From positions 1 through 50,901 of the forward strand of contig DASUKN010000083.1 in NCBI GenBank assembly GCA_036278715.1: a stretch of 50,901 nucleotides of DNA, written 5' to 3'. Under the pieces are notes generated by a model that was not told where the DNA came from, did not search any database, and worked only from the letters and a program-made list of their open reading frames with translations. Position 1 is the stretch's first letter. Every line of letters begins with the position of its first letter. This DNA comes from Udaeobacter sp025935755. GTDB lineage: Bacteria; Verrucomicrobiota; Verrucomicrobiia; Chthoniobacterales; UBA10450. The position numbers and the translations under genes are program-made. This document shows, piece by piece, positions 23,227 through 31,999 of the stretch.

Positions 23227-24090
23227 TTACTGATACGCAGCTGCGATCTGCGAATTTAACGGGACAACACGCTGGAGCGCATCGCTAATCGGCAGTTCTA
23301 CACCGCGCCGTTTCAAAGCAGCGATGAGCGACTCGGTTGGGATATTCCCGACGAGTTTATCCTGCGCAAATGGACATCCACCCAGGCCTCCGATGGCCGA
23401 ATCAAAACGGCGGCACCCCGCGTCGTACGCGGCGAGAATTTTCGATTCAGCTTCAGCCGGCGCGCTATGGAGATGCGCGCCGATGCCGCAACCGGGGTAC
23501 TCACCCGTCACTGACTCAAACACGCTCCGAATCAAATCAGGACCCGCCATGCCGACAGTGTCAGCAAGCGAAACGGATTCTATACCAAAGCCAACAATAG
23601 TGCTCAGCGCCTGTCCAAGCTTCGCCTGATCCCACGCATCGCCGTATGGGTTCCCAAACGCCATGGAAATGTAAACGACAGTTCCAAGTCTCGCATCGTC
23701 TGCTTTTCTCTTAATCGATTCCAAAACTTCGTAGCATTCGTGAAGTGTCTGATTTTGGTTTTTGCGAAGAAAAGTTTCAGACACCGAGCAGGGAAAACCG
23801 AGAGTCGAAACTGCACGTGTCGCGATCGCGCGCTCGGCCCCTTTCTCATTCACCACGATGCCGATGATCTCGACCTCGTTAGGCAGTTCCACCTGTTCCA
23901 GCACTTTTTCGCTGTCGGCCATTTGCGGAACAGCCTTGGGAGAAACAAAACTGACCGCGTCGATGTGTTTGAAGCCGGCATCAATCAAGGCGCCCAGGTA
24001 TCGGCTTTTCACCTCGGTCGGAATCTGCCGGCTGAGGCCCTGCCACGCATCGCGCGGACATTCAATCACTGAGACGGGGTTGCAGATCAC
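23227..24090 (-). CDS. Hydroxymethylglutaryl-CoA lyase family protein
   Basis: The 287-residue TIM-barrel protein has the HMGL-like signatures: VIECPRDAWQGL at the N-terminus (divalent-metal Asp and catalytic Arg in RD), HIDAVSFVSPKAVPQMADS, the metal-binding HLHSAP, and GGLGGCPFAQDKLVGNIPTE with the catalytic loop cysteine. The usual GPRDGLQNE is replaced by CPRDAWQGL, a version remembered from Bacteroidetes relatives. It probably splits HMG-CoA to acetoacetate and acetyl-CoA, as in leucine degradation, but other leucine pathway genes are absent here, so a different acyl-CoA substrate is possible. It follows dnaJ by 12 bp. Confidence 0.85.
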   Translation of the reverse strand: MICNPVSVIECPRDAWQGLSRQIPTEVKSRYLGALIDAGFKHIDAVSFVSPKAVPQMADSEKVLEQVELPNEVEIIGIVVNEKGAERAIATRAVSTLGFPCSVSETFLRKNQNQTLHECYEVLESIKRKADDARLGTVVYISMAFGNPYGDAWDQAKLGQALSTIVGFGIESVSLADTVGMAGPDLIRSVFESVTGEYPGCGIGAHLHSAPAEAESKILAAYDAGCRRFDSAIGGLGGCPFAQDKLVGNIPTESLIAALKRRGVELPISDALQRVVPLNSQIAAAYQ

Positions 24091-24102
24091 GGCATTGCAG
24101 AG

Positions 24103-25245
24103 TTACTGAAAGAACTCCTTCGCGCGGTCGAAGAAACTTTTGCGCATTGGAGTGTTCTCCTCTCCGCAAAGCTCCGCGAACTCCTCGAGCTTGCGGCGTT
24201 GCTCTGGATTCAGACGCGTTGGCACTTCTACGATCAGGCGCGCGAACAGATCGCCGTGGCTGCGGCCGTTTACATTTGTTATCCCCTTGCCACGAAGCTT
24301 GAACATTTGTCCGCTTTGCGTGCCTGCGGGAACTTTAACGTGCGCTTTGCCTTCAAGCGTTGGCACGTCGACCTCGCCACCCAGGGCCGCAACGGAAAAC
24401 GAGATTGGCACATCGCAATACAAATCGTCCGCTTCACGATGAAAAATTTTATGCTCCTTGATGTGGACCACCACATAAAGGTCGCCTGCTGCGCCGCCGC
24501 CCATTCCAGCCTCCCCGTTTCCGGGCGAACGCAATCGAGTCCCTCCCCGGATTCCCGCAGGAATCTTCAGCTTGATTCGGCTTGGCTTTTCAATGCGTCC
24601 TTCGCCGCGGCATTTCTGACATGGATTTTCGATAATCTCACCGGCGCCGTGGCAGCGCGGACATGTTTGCGAAACATGAAAGAAACCGCGTGAGCTAATC
24701 ACCTGTCCGCGTCCATTGCACGTCGGACAAGTTGTTTTATGCGAGCCTGGTTCGGCACCGCTGCCGTGGCATTTGTCACACGTATCGAGCTTTTCAATTT
24801 CAATCGTCTTTTCTGCGCCGAAAGCCGCCTCTTCCAGCTTGATCTCCATGTCGTACCGCAGATCCGATCCACGGCGCCGATCGTCCGGGCGGGCTCCAGC
24901 CCCGCCGCCGAAGAACGTTTCGAAAATTCCGCCGCCGATTCCTCCTCCGCCGAAAACTTCGCGGAAGATGTCGAACGGATCATGAAACCCACCACCGAAA
25001 CCGCCGCCACCCTGTGCGAACGCGGCGTGACCGAACCGATCGTACGCCGCGCGTTTGTCTGGATCCATCAGAACGTCGTACGCTTCGCCTAGCTCTTTAA
25101 ATTTTTCCTCAGCGTGCGGATCGTCCGGGTTTTTATCGGGATGAAACTTTACGGCGAGCTTGCGGTAGGCACGCTTGATTTCCTCCCCGGCGGCATTTCG
25201 TTCGACGCCGAGCACTTCATAGTAATCGCGTTTCTCAGTAGCCAT
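24103..25245 (-). CDS. dnaJ: Chaperone protein DnaJ
   Basis: The 380-residue protein is a complete type I J-protein. It has a J domain (about 5-70) with HPD in VKFHPDKNP, a Gly/Phe-rich region (about 75-115), four zinc-binding repeats CDKCHGSG, CPTCNGRG, CPRCHGAG and CQKCRGEG (about 150-225), then the C-terminal substrate-binding domains. It stimulates DnaK ATPase and delivers unfolded clients. It follows grpE in the same direction, with a 94-bp inverted repeat in the 109-bp gap. DnaK is not in the window. Confidence 0.98.
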   Translation of the reverse strand: MATEKRDYYEVLGVERNAAGEEIKRAYRKLAVKFHPDKNPDDPHAEEKFKELGEAYDVLMDPDKRAAYDRFGHAAFAQGGGGFGGGFHDPFDIFREVFGGGGIGGGIFETFFGGGAGARPDDRRRGSDLRYDMEIKLEEAAFGAEKTIEIEKLDTCDKCHGSGAEPGSHKTTCPTCNGRGQVISSRGFFHVSQTCPRCHGAGEIIENPCQKCRGEGRIEKPSRIKLKIPAGIRGGTRLRSPGNGEAGMGGGAAGDLYVVVHIKEHKIFHREADDLYCDVPISFSVAALGGEVDVPTLEGKAHVKVPAGTQSGQMFKLRGKGITNVNGRSHGDLFARLIVEVPTRLNPEQRRKLEEFAELCGEENTPMRKSFFDRAKEFFQ

Positions 25246-25255
25246 TTTCGGGAGT

Positions 25256-25349
25256 TGTCATGGTGAGCGAAGCGAAGCGGAGTAAAAGAATTCCGTTGCC
25301 CACTCGCACGATAATGTCACGGGATTGCTCGACCTCGCTCGGAATGACA
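25256..25349. repeat. 94-bp TGTCAT-ended inverted repeat between grpE and dnaJ
   Basis: The ends TGTCATGGTGAGCGAAGC and, inverted, TGTCATTCCGAGCGAGG enclose a short middle. It nearly fills the grpE-dnaJ gap, so it is presumably transcribed and could form a hairpin that tunes the dnaJ/grpE ratio. It is related to the larger elements at 9829 and 39223. Confidence 0.65.
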
Positions 25350-25354
25350 CATGC

Positions 25355-25909
25355 CTACGATCTTGGCGGGCCACTGGAAACAACGACGCGCGCGGGTCGC
25401 AACAGACGATCCTTGAACCGGTAACCTCGCCGGTTCTGGCGAATGACTATTTCTTCCGGGGCATCGCTCGGCTCATGGGCAATCGCTTCGTGCAGATTCG
25501 GATCAAACTTCTGGCCTTCGGCTTCGATAGGTTGCAGGCCGTTTTCCTCAAGCAGGTCATTCAGCTGTTTTTGAACCAGAACCATTCCGGAATAGATCGG
25601 AGATTGTTCGGCCTCGCTTTTCGCAGCTGCCAATCCAAGCTCAAAGTTATCGAGAATTGAGACCAACCGCTCGAGTAACGCGCTGTTGGCGTATTTCACC
25701 GCATCCTCTTTCTCGCGGACGGCGCGTTTCTTATAGTTCTCGAAATCAGCCTGGCTGCGTAGGGCGAGGTCGCGAAACCGGTCGAGATCGGCTTGCAAAC
25801 CAGCCAGTGCATCTTCGGGATCGCCACCGGTTTCGGTCGACGCGGACTGCTGCTTCGCCTGCGTTGATGAATTCACTTGGTCGCGCTCATGGGATGGCAT
25901 CTTTTTCAT
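25355..25909 (-). CDS. grpE: Nucleotide exchange factor GrpE
   Basis: The 184-residue protein has an unstructured N-terminus (about 1-35), a long coiled coil (about 36-90, LQADLDRFRDLALRSQADFENYKKR) and the C-terminal beta domain with LVSILDNFELGL, EGQKFDPNLHEAIAHEPS and RRGYRFKDRLLRPARVVVS. It releases ADP from DnaK. Its ATG overlaps the stop of the upstream PP2C phosphatase gene (ATGA), indicating translational coupling between a signalling phosphatase and a chaperone gene. Confidence 0.97.
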   Translation of the reverse strand: MKKMPSHERDQVNSSTQAKQQSASTETGGDPEDALAGLQADLDRFRDLALRSQADFENYKKRAVREKEDAVKYANSALLERLVSILDNFELGLAAAKSEAEQSPIYSGMVLVQKQLNDLLEENGLQPIEAEGQKFDPNLHEAIAHEPSDAPEEIVIRQNRRGYRFKDRLLRPARVVVSSGPPRS

Positions 25910-27342
25910 GTCTTGCGAATAGCTATTAAGGTCATGTCATCGTTTTGCGGCACCGAACCGGTGAAATCTCGCACGTCCTCGATGATCCTCTTTACAATCG
26001 CTTGCGCGCCATCGTTCGCGCTGGCGCGAACCGACTCCATCATACGATCAACGCCAAACTCGTCTCCCTCGGTGTTCAGCGTCTCGGTCAGGCCGTCGGT
26101 GTAAAGAACGAGGCAATCGTTGCGCTCCAGAGGTACCGCGAAATCGACAGTAAGCCTATCAAACACACTTCCACTGTCAATTCCAACGACCATTCCCGGC
26201 GACTTCACCGGTGTTACACTTTGGGACTGCCGCTGGTACCACAACGGCGCGTCGTGTCCAGCCCGCGCCAGGATAATCCCATCATTCTGATGATTCAGAA
26301 TCAGGTAGGCCATACTGATAAACATGTCTTCTTTGATGTCGGGATAAAGCTGCCGGTTGACTTTTCGCAACACATCCGCCGGAGATGGATTCCGCGCAGC
26401 CTCTGCGCGCAATACGCTGCGGCAAATCGCCATGATGAGTGATGCGGGGACGCCTTTGCCGGAAACATCTGCGATTGCCACGCCAAGTCGCTCGTCATCG
26501 ACGTGGATGTAATCAAAATAATCGCCGCTTACCTGGCGAGCTGGCACATTAATCCCGCTGATTTGGAATCCATTGATAGCCGGTGCTTCAGATGGCAGCA
26601 GGATGCGTTGAATGTCTCGCGCGATTTCGAGATCGTGATCCAGCCGTTTCTTTTCGTTCGCCATCGAATAGATAATCGCGTTGTAAAGCGCAAAGGCAGA
26701 TTGCTCGGCGATGGATTTGAAGACGACAAAATCAGCCTGCGAAAACGGCACACCTTTGGGACCGTTGGCCAACGCCAACACACCGAGATCCTGGTCGCCA
26801 TATTGAAGCGCTGTTGCCATGATCGACACGCTGCCAAACGCGCTTCCACGCAACTTCGCCAGCTCCGGTGCCTCCGAGAATTCGTTGAGACAAATAGCCT
26901 GGCCGGTGTGCCAGACGTGGCCGATCAGTCCCTCGTCAGGACCAACCGAATGCAGTCGCAGAAAACTTTCCAGCGCAAGAGGATTGGCAGCGGCTTGTTG
27001 CAAAATGTGTTGCGGAACATCTACCAGCGGCGGACAACCTTTGGAAATAAATGCGGGCGTGAGCTTGCCACCTGTTCTATCTGTGACGTAAAGCGCGCCG
27101 CCGTGCGCATCGAGAATTCGCACAGCCCCCTCCACTACAAGGCGATGCAGTTCGTGAGGTCGAATGGTCCCGCGGAACGCCTCGCCCAGTCCATGCAGGA
27201 AATCGAACACCAGCGTTTCCTCGACCTGGATCTCTTCATGCGAGCGCTCGAGTTTCCGGATTCGCCGGCTCTGGGCGTAAGCAGTGATACCCCAGCCAGC
27301 CAGAGACGCGACAAGCAGTCCTAGGAGAAGAGTCGGCCACAT
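25906..27342 (-). CDS. Membrane-anchored GAF-PP2C (SpoIIE/RsbU-type) serine phosphatase
   Basis: The protein is 478 residues. An N-terminal transmembrane helix (about 3-22, PTLLLGLLVASLAGWGITAY) and a short coiled coil are followed by a GAF domain (about 55-215) and a PP2C/SpoIIE phosphatase domain (about 265-475). The phosphatase shows VSGDYFDYIHV, VAIADVSGKGVPASL, LARAGHDAP, LVLYTDGLTET and PQNDDMTLIAIR with the metal-binding Asp residues. Such enzymes dephosphorylate STAS-domain anti-anti-sigma factors. A STAS gene lies 14 bp upstream in the same run, so they probably work as a pair. The GAF domain may sense a small ligand. GrpE is translationally coupled downstream. Confidence 0.92.
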   Translation of the reverse strand: MWPTLLLGLLVASLAGWGITAYAQSRRIRKLERSHEEIQVEETLVFDFLHGLGEAFRGTIRPHELHRLVVEGAVRILDAHGGALYVTDRTGGKLTPAFISKGCPPLVDVPQHILQQAAANPLALESFLRLHSVGPDEGLIGHVWHTGQAICLNEFSEAPELAKLRGSAFGSVSIMATALQYGDQDLGVLALANGPKGVPFSQADFVVFKSIAEQSAFALYNAIIYSMANEKKRLDHDLEIARDIQRILLPSEAPAINGFQISGINVPARQVSGDYFDYIHVDDERLGVAIADVSGKGVPASLIMAICRSVLRAEAARNPSPADVLRKVNRQLYPDIKEDMFISMAYLILNHQNDGIILARAGHDAPLWYQRQSQSVTPVKSPGMVVGIDSGSVFDRLTVDFAVPLERNDCLVLYTDGLTETLNTEGDEFGVDRMMESVRASANDGAQAIVKRIIEDVRDFTGSVPQNDDMTLIAIRKT

Positions 27343-27356
27343 TGTCCGAGGCCAGC

Positions 27357-27908
27357 TTACTTCGAAGACGTCTCGTGATGAAGGTCTTGTCTCAGGAAAT
27401 CGAGAACGTCCTTAAAACGGAAAATGTTTTCGGGCGCCGCCTCACAAAGCGCCTCATGTGCCTGGAGCATCGTTTCCGTCTGCTCCCTCTTACGAGAATC
27501 CAACGTCTGGCTTTTCGAAGCCTGTTCAAGCGCTTCACATTCGGGTGCACTGGTGCCATCGCTGTGGATGTCGAAAATCTGGTCCAATCCGAGCCCGGAA
27601 AGAAGTTGCAGACTGCGATTGCCGCAATGAACAATGTGAAGGTGTCCGCGCCCGAGTTCCTTCAGTCGCAACGCCACGCTAGCCATCGTTCCCATGAATG
27701 TGGAGTCCATCATCGCGCAATCGGCCAAATCCACCACAAATTCACGATATCCGCGGTGTAACATTTCGCGCGAGAACTCCTTGAGGTTGCCGCTATTGAG
27801 GAAACTGCCTTTTCCCTCCACTTTCACCCATACGGTCGGCCCTTTTACCCCAACTTGAATTGACGAGTCCACAGTTACTCTTTGGAACGATACCAGCCCG
27901 AAACCCAT
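27357..27908 (-). CDS. STAS-domain protein, likely anti-anti-sigma factor
   Basis: The 183-residue protein has a STAS domain at about 15-125 with VDLADCAMMDSTFMGTMASVALRL; the Ser in DSTFMG is at the usual phosphorylation site of SpoIIAA/RsbV proteins. A C-terminal tail of about 55 residues (EQTETMLQAHEALCEAAPEN) is helical and without known function. It is the first gene of the minus-strand run STAS-PP2C-grpE-dnaJ-lyase. An anti-sigma kinase and a sigma factor are not in the window. The partner-switching role is inferred from the family and the adjacent PP2C phosphatase. Confidence 0.88.
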   Translation of the reverse strand: MGFGLVSFQRVTVDSSIQVGVKGPTVWVKVEGKGSFLNSGNLKEFSREMLHRGYREFVVDLADCAMMDSTFMGTMASVALRLKELGRGHLHIVHCGNRSLQLLSGLGLDQIFDIHSDGTSAPECEALEQASKSQTLDSRKREQTETMLQAHEALCEAAPENIFRFKDVLDFLRQDLHHETSSK

Positions 27909-28038
27909 GCTGTCAAACCTCCCCGCGCATGGGTAAATTGCTCATCAACTGATTCGGAATGCACTGCTTAATGAGCCGGATCCCTTTGAAGATGCGAGGA
28001 ACCGGCTTGAGAACATTGGCGCGAGGCTCTGGCGCCGT

Positions 28039-28629
28039 CTACTCCCACAGAAACGAGCGGTTTTCCGCGACGATCCGGCCGTTCGCGATAAGCAGGCATC
28101 GCCAGGCAATCACTCTGCCATCATCGAAATAATCGTCACCGATTACCTTGAACTCAGTCTTGTGAGTGCCACGCACGTTTCTATATGTGATCTCCTGTGC
28201 CTGGGTGTGTTCGTGCAACTTCTCCTGCCGGTATTCCAAGCGCACGGTGACATCTGCGGGGCGCTTGCTTCTCCAGAAGAAATCGAAGTAATTGCCGAAC
28301 CGCTGCCGCATATCGAGTCCGGTCACCGCGCCGTACAGACGGTATTGCCTCTCAAAAACGATCGGGGCGTCCTGAATCGTGGCGGTTTTTTGGTTGGGTT
28401 GATTGCCCTTGCCTCCAACCTTGTTGGACGAATCGTGCGCCCGCTCACTCGGCTTTGGCCCTTTCTCACTCATGAAGAAGAGCTTGGTCTTCCGGAACTC
28501 GAAGTTTGGATCCAATGCCACTGGCAGCGGCGTGACTTTCTCGATGACTTTGGGTTCCTCGCGTACGCCCCTTGCGCAAACGGACACAGCCGTGAAAGCC
28601 AGAATTCCAACTGCGGCGGCAAATCTCAT
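28039..28629 (-). CDS. Secreted hypothetical protein
   Basis: The ATG at 28629 begins MRFAAAVGILAFTAVSVCARG, a clear signal peptide, giving 196 residues. The open frame extends to 28776, but that part overlaps the start of the divergent ligase gene and precedes the signal peptide, so it is not used. The mature protein has a Lys/Asn-rich linker (about 55-80), then a domain with QYRLYGAVTGLDMRQRFGNY, VRLEYRQEKLHE and DDGRVIAWRCLLIANGRIVAENRSFLWE. No family was recognised. It looks like a beta-rich periplasmic or exported protein of verrucomicrobial type. Confidence 0.65.
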   Translation of the reverse strand: MRFAAAVGILAFTAVSVCARGVREEPKVIEKVTPLPVALDPNFEFRKTKLFFMSEKGPKPSERAHDSSNKVGGKGNQPNQKTATIQDAPIVFERQYRLYGAVTGLDMRQRFGNYFDFFWRSKRPADVTVRLEYRQEKLHEHTQAQEITYRNVRGTHKTEFKVIGDDYFDDGRVIAWRCLLIANGRIVAENRSFLWE

Positions 28630-28731
28630 TTCCGTAATAAAGCGGCCCCTTGAAGCAGGTGTCAACGAGCAACCATGGTGCTCACCGGCGCATCCTATGG
28701 AACTCACACAAATTGAGAAGTAATTTTCCGG

Positions 28732-31470
28732 GTGATCGAGGTTCGATATCAGCGCGGGGTTTACCTGCCGGAACAAGATTTATGGCTGGACCCATGGGAT
28801 GCAAAATCTTTCGCGTTCGTGTCTCACGCGCACAGTGACCACATCGCGCCGCACCGGGAGGTGATCGTTTCAGAGCGGACAGCACGGCTGATGCGCGCCC
28901 GTCTGCCGGGCTCACGGATCGAACATTGTTTGCGATTCGGAGAAAGACGATCCGTTCGCCGCGTCGATATGATGTTGATACCAGCCGGGCATATTTTCGG
29001 CTCGGCTCAATGCCTGGTCTTCGCTGATGAGGAGACGCTGCTCTACAGTGGAGATTTCAAATTGCGTAACGGCGGGTCCGCCGAACCGGCGGAGTGGCGT
29101 CATGCTGATACACTCGTCATGGAAACGACATTCGGTACGCCGCGCTATCGCTTTCCTCCAACGAAAGAAGTCATCGATCAGATGGTCGCTTTCTGCAGCG
29201 AAACCATCCACGCAGGAGAGGTGCCGGTGCTGCTGGGGTACTCGTTAGGCAAAGCGCAGGAAATCCTCTGCGCGCTGGAAGGCGCGGGTGTGACGCCCAT
29301 GCTCCATGGCGCGGTTTATCAAATGACGCGGATCTACGAACAACTCGGGCAATCATTCTGCAAATACGTCCGATACAATCGAAACGATGTAGCAGGTAAA
29401 GTGTTGATCTGTCCGCCGAGCGCGAACCGCTCGCCGATGCTGGAAAACATCCCGCGAAAACGTGTGGCACTGATTAGTGGATGGGCCGTCGATCCCCAGG
29501 CCGTGTATCGCCACCAGGTCGATCGGGCATTTCCGCTGTCGGATCATGCGGACTACGACGATTTGCTTCGGTACGTCGAATTGGTGCAACCGCGCCGTGT
29601 GTTGACGCTGCACGGCTTTGCCGCAGCTTTTGCCTCGGATCTTCGCGCCCGCGGCTTGGAAGCATGGGCCCTGACCGAAGAAAATCAGATGGAACTGCAC
29701 TTCGGAGGCCAAGAGATCGCGCCCCGATCGTCACCTGAAACATCCGGCACCGGCCAACGTTCCAATTCGACGCCACGATCTGAGTTTCTCGATTTCGCAA
29801 ATGTCGGAGAAACCATCGGTGCGACGACGGCTAAGCTGGAAAAGATACGGTTGCTATCCGATTACCTGCGCGACCTAACAAGTGAACAGCTTCCGTTTGC
29901 GACTACGTACTTCACCGGAAGGGCATTTGCCCAAACCGATCCGCGGGTATTGCAGGTCGGGTGGGCGGTAATCTTTCGCGCGTTGCAAGACGCGACAAAC
30001 ATCAGCGAGCCTGAGTTTCATCGAATCGCCAGCAAACATGGAGATGCCGGGAAGACTGCGTTTGAAGTTCTCGATGAGCGAACGACGCCGCAGCCATTCA
30101 GTATTGGCGAGTCGGCCGGGTTATTCGAAAGCCTTCATCTTGCACGCGGACCGATCGCCAAGGCAAAGCTGCTGCGCGAACGATTTTCAAAACTATCTGC
30201 GCGCGAAGGCGAGTACGTGGTCAAGATTTTAACAGGCGACCTGCGCATCGGTCTGCGCGAAGGCCTGGTTGAAGAAGCGATCGCCAGGGCATTCGATGCT
30301 TCGCTCGAAGAAGTGAAGCAAGCCAACATGTTGTTAGGCGACATTGGCCGGACCGCGCTGCTGGCATCACGGAAAGAACTGCACGGTGCCGAACTATCGG
30401 TACTTCGCCCTATCAAGTGTATGCTTGCCACCCCTGAACCGACCGCTGAGGCGGTGTGGGAACGCTTTACTGTAGCCGCGGGCGTTGACGCCGGCCAACC
30501 GGGATCACCAGTCCCGGCTACGGTATACGTCGAAGACAAATTCGACGGCATTCGTGCGCAGCTTCACCGTAGCAGCGATAGGGTCGAGATTTTCTCGCGC
30601 GATCTCAGGCGAATCACCGGGCAATTTCCGGAGCTTGTTGAGCAAGCCAGGACGTTTGACCAGGAGCTGATCGCCGATGGCGAGATCATCGCTTTTGACG
30701 AAGGGCGGCGGCTGACCTTTTTCGATCTGCAAAAGCGGCTCGGACGCAAGGAGGGCACTCCTGACCTGTTTACAGGTGCCGCAGCAGACGTGCCCGTCGC
30801 CTTTGTAATCTTCGATCTTCTCTGGATAGACGGACGGTCGCTGTTGAAAACTCCACTCCGCGAACGGCGGGAACAACTCGGCAAACTCATATTACCGCCG
30901 CAATTTCAAAGGGCGAATGTCACGCCGGCGCATTCTGCGAAAGAGATTGAACAAATTTTTCAGGATGCACGCCGGCGGTTGAACGAAGGTCTCATGATCA
31001 AAGACGCCGAAAGTTTTTATCTGCCGGGCGCTCGCGGGATGTTCTGGTTCAAATTGAAACGCGAACTGGCGACCCTGGATGTGGTGGTTGTTGCGGCGGA
31101 GCTTGGCCACGGGAAACGCAACGATGTGTTAAGTGATTACACCTTCGCCGTGCGCGACGAAACGACTGGCGAACTGTTGCCAATCGGTAAAGCCTATAGC
31201 GGGCTGACTGACGTCGAAATTGCGGAGTTAACGGAGCACTTCAAACAGAACACCATCGCCGATCTTGGCCGGTACCGCAGAGTGAAGCCTGATGTGGTAC
31301 TGGAGGTCGCTTTCAATTCAATCCAGCCCAGCGCTCGTCACGCCAGTGGACTTGCTCTGCGGTTTCCAAGAATAAAGGCGATTCGACGCGACAAAGATGT
31401 CGATTCCATCGACACGCTTCAGTTCGCGCGCGAGCTTGCGATGCAGTCGGCGAATCAGAGCACCGAATAA
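28732..31470 (+). CDS. Fusion of MBL-fold DNA exonuclease and ATP-dependent DNA ligase
   Basis: 912 residues from a GTG. The N-terminal part (about 1-335) is a metallo-beta-lactamase/beta-CASP nuclease like the ligase-associated DNA exonuclease (TIGR04122): SHAHSDH (H32, H34, D36, H37), PAGHIFGSAQ, LYSGDF, DTLVMETTFG, FPLSDHADYDDL and LTLHG. After a ~30-residue linker, the rest (about 365-905) is an ATP-dependent ligase with its helical N-terminal domain, the nucleotidyl-lysine motif VEDKFDGIRAQ (K603), ADGEIIAF, VIFDLLWIDG, EGLMIKD and the C-terminal OB domain. In many bacteria these are separate neighbouring genes together with a DEXH helicase and a metallophosphoesterase; here they are one polypeptide and the other two are absent nearby. 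A DNA repair role is likely. Confidence 0.92.
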   Translation: MIEVRYQRGVYLPEQDLWLDPWDAKSFAFVSHAHSDHIAPHREVIVSERTARLMRARLPGSRIEHCLRFGERRSVRRVDMMLIPAGHIFGSAQCLVFADEETLLYSGDFKLRNGGSAEPAEWRHADTLVMETTFGTPRYRFPPTKEVIDQMVAFCSETIHAGEVPVLLGYSLGKAQEILCALEGAGVTPMLHGAVYQMTRIYEQLGQSFCKYVRYNRNDVAGKVLICPPSANRSPMLENIPRKRVALISGWAVDPQAVYRHQVDRAFPLSDHADYDDLLRYVELVQPRRVLTLHGFAAAFASDLRARGLEAWALTEENQMELHFGGQEIAPRSSPETSGTGQRSNSTPRSEFLDFANVGETIGATTAKLEKIRLLSDYLRDLTSEQLPFATTYFTGRAFAQTDPRVLQVGWAVIFRALQDATNISEPEFHRIASKHGDAGKTAFEVLDERTTPQPFSIGESAGLFESLHLARGPIAKAKLLRERFSKLSAREGEYVVKILTGDLRIGLREGLVEEAIARAFDASLEEVKQANMLLGDIGRTALLASRKELHGAELSVLRPIKCMLATPEPTAEAVWERFTVAAGVDAGQPGSPVPATVYVEDKFDGIRAQLHRSSDRVEIFSRDLRRITGQFPELVEQARTFDQELIADGEIIAFDEGRRLTFFDLQKRLGRKEGTPDLFTGAAADVPVAFVIFDLLWIDGRSLLKTPLRERREQLGKLILPPQFQRANVTPAHSAKEIEQIFQDARRRLNEGLMIKDAESFYLPGARGMFWFKLKRELATLDVVVVAAELGHGKRNDVLSDYTFAVRDETTGELLPIGKAYSGLTDVEIAELTEHFKQNTIADLGRYRRVKPDVVLEVAFNSIQPSARHASGLALRFPRIKAIRRDKDVDSIDTLQFARELAMQSANQSTE

Positions 31471-31480
31471 CCCCTCAAAA

Positions 31481-31930
31481 TTACTCAGGGGTAGGCGACG
31501 GAATCGGTGAAGCAGCTTCCTGCGTAGAAGGAGCGGTTGCCTGAGTTGGTCGCGACACCCGAACTCTCCTTCTTTGCACCTCTTCGATCTTGCGCTGTCT
31601 TTCGATGAGGCGCTCCTGCAGTCGTTGTTCTCGTTCGGCTCTTCCCTGCGAAGGATCTGCAACGAGACCTTGCATCTCGGGCGGAACAGTCTGACGTGGC
31701 TGGGCGGGAGAGGGAACTGGGGCTATTCGGGGCACCGAAGGAACTCTCGTTTTTGCGATTACTTGTTCTCGTTGTTCCAGGGCCTTCTCCTTGTCGTCTA
31801 ATGCCTTCTCCCGCGCATCCAACTCCGTTTTCCGTTTAGTGAGTTCTTGCTCAGCGGTCGAATCTTGTTTTTGGCACGAGCAAACCAGCGCTAACGGGAC
31901 GAGCAACGACAGAGCAAATGTTTTTTTCAT
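31481..31930 (-). CDS. Small coiled-coil lipoprotein
   Basis: The ATG at 31930 gives 149 residues beginning MKKTFALSLLVPLALVCSCQ, a lipoprotein signal with a plausible lipobox cysteine at about residue 19; the frame back to 31969 adds a charged stretch before the signal and is not used. A charged heptad region follows (about 25-60, LTKRKTELDAREKALDDKEKAL), then a Pro-rich segment and another Arg/Glu/Gln coiled coil (RAEREQRLQERLIERQRKIEE). No family was recognised. It ends 10 bp from the convergent ligase gene. Confidence 0.6.
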   Translation of the reverse strand: MKKTFALSLLVPLALVCSCQKQDSTAEQELTKRKTELDAREKALDDKEKALEQREQVIAKTRVPSVPRIAPVPSPAQPRQTVPPEMQGLVADPSQGRAEREQRLQERLIERQRKIEEVQRRRVRVSRPTQATAPSTQEAASPIPSPTPE

Positions 31931-31999
31931 ATTACGGATGAGTTGGACCTTTTTGCAGTGCACGAACAAATCGGAGAGGTTTTCGAAGTCAAACGAAAG

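Noticed and set aside
26503..27324. 273-residue open frame antisense to the PP2C phosphatase
   Set aside because: Low-complexity shadow of a well-supported gene.
27909..28038. CIRCE heat-shock operator upstream of the STAS-grpE-dnaJ run
   Set aside because: No TTAGCACTC-N9-GAGTGCTAA-type inverted repeat was found.
28630..28776. 49-residue N-terminal extension of the secreted hypothetical protein
   Set aside because: It would precede a clear signal peptide and overlap the divergent ligase gene start.
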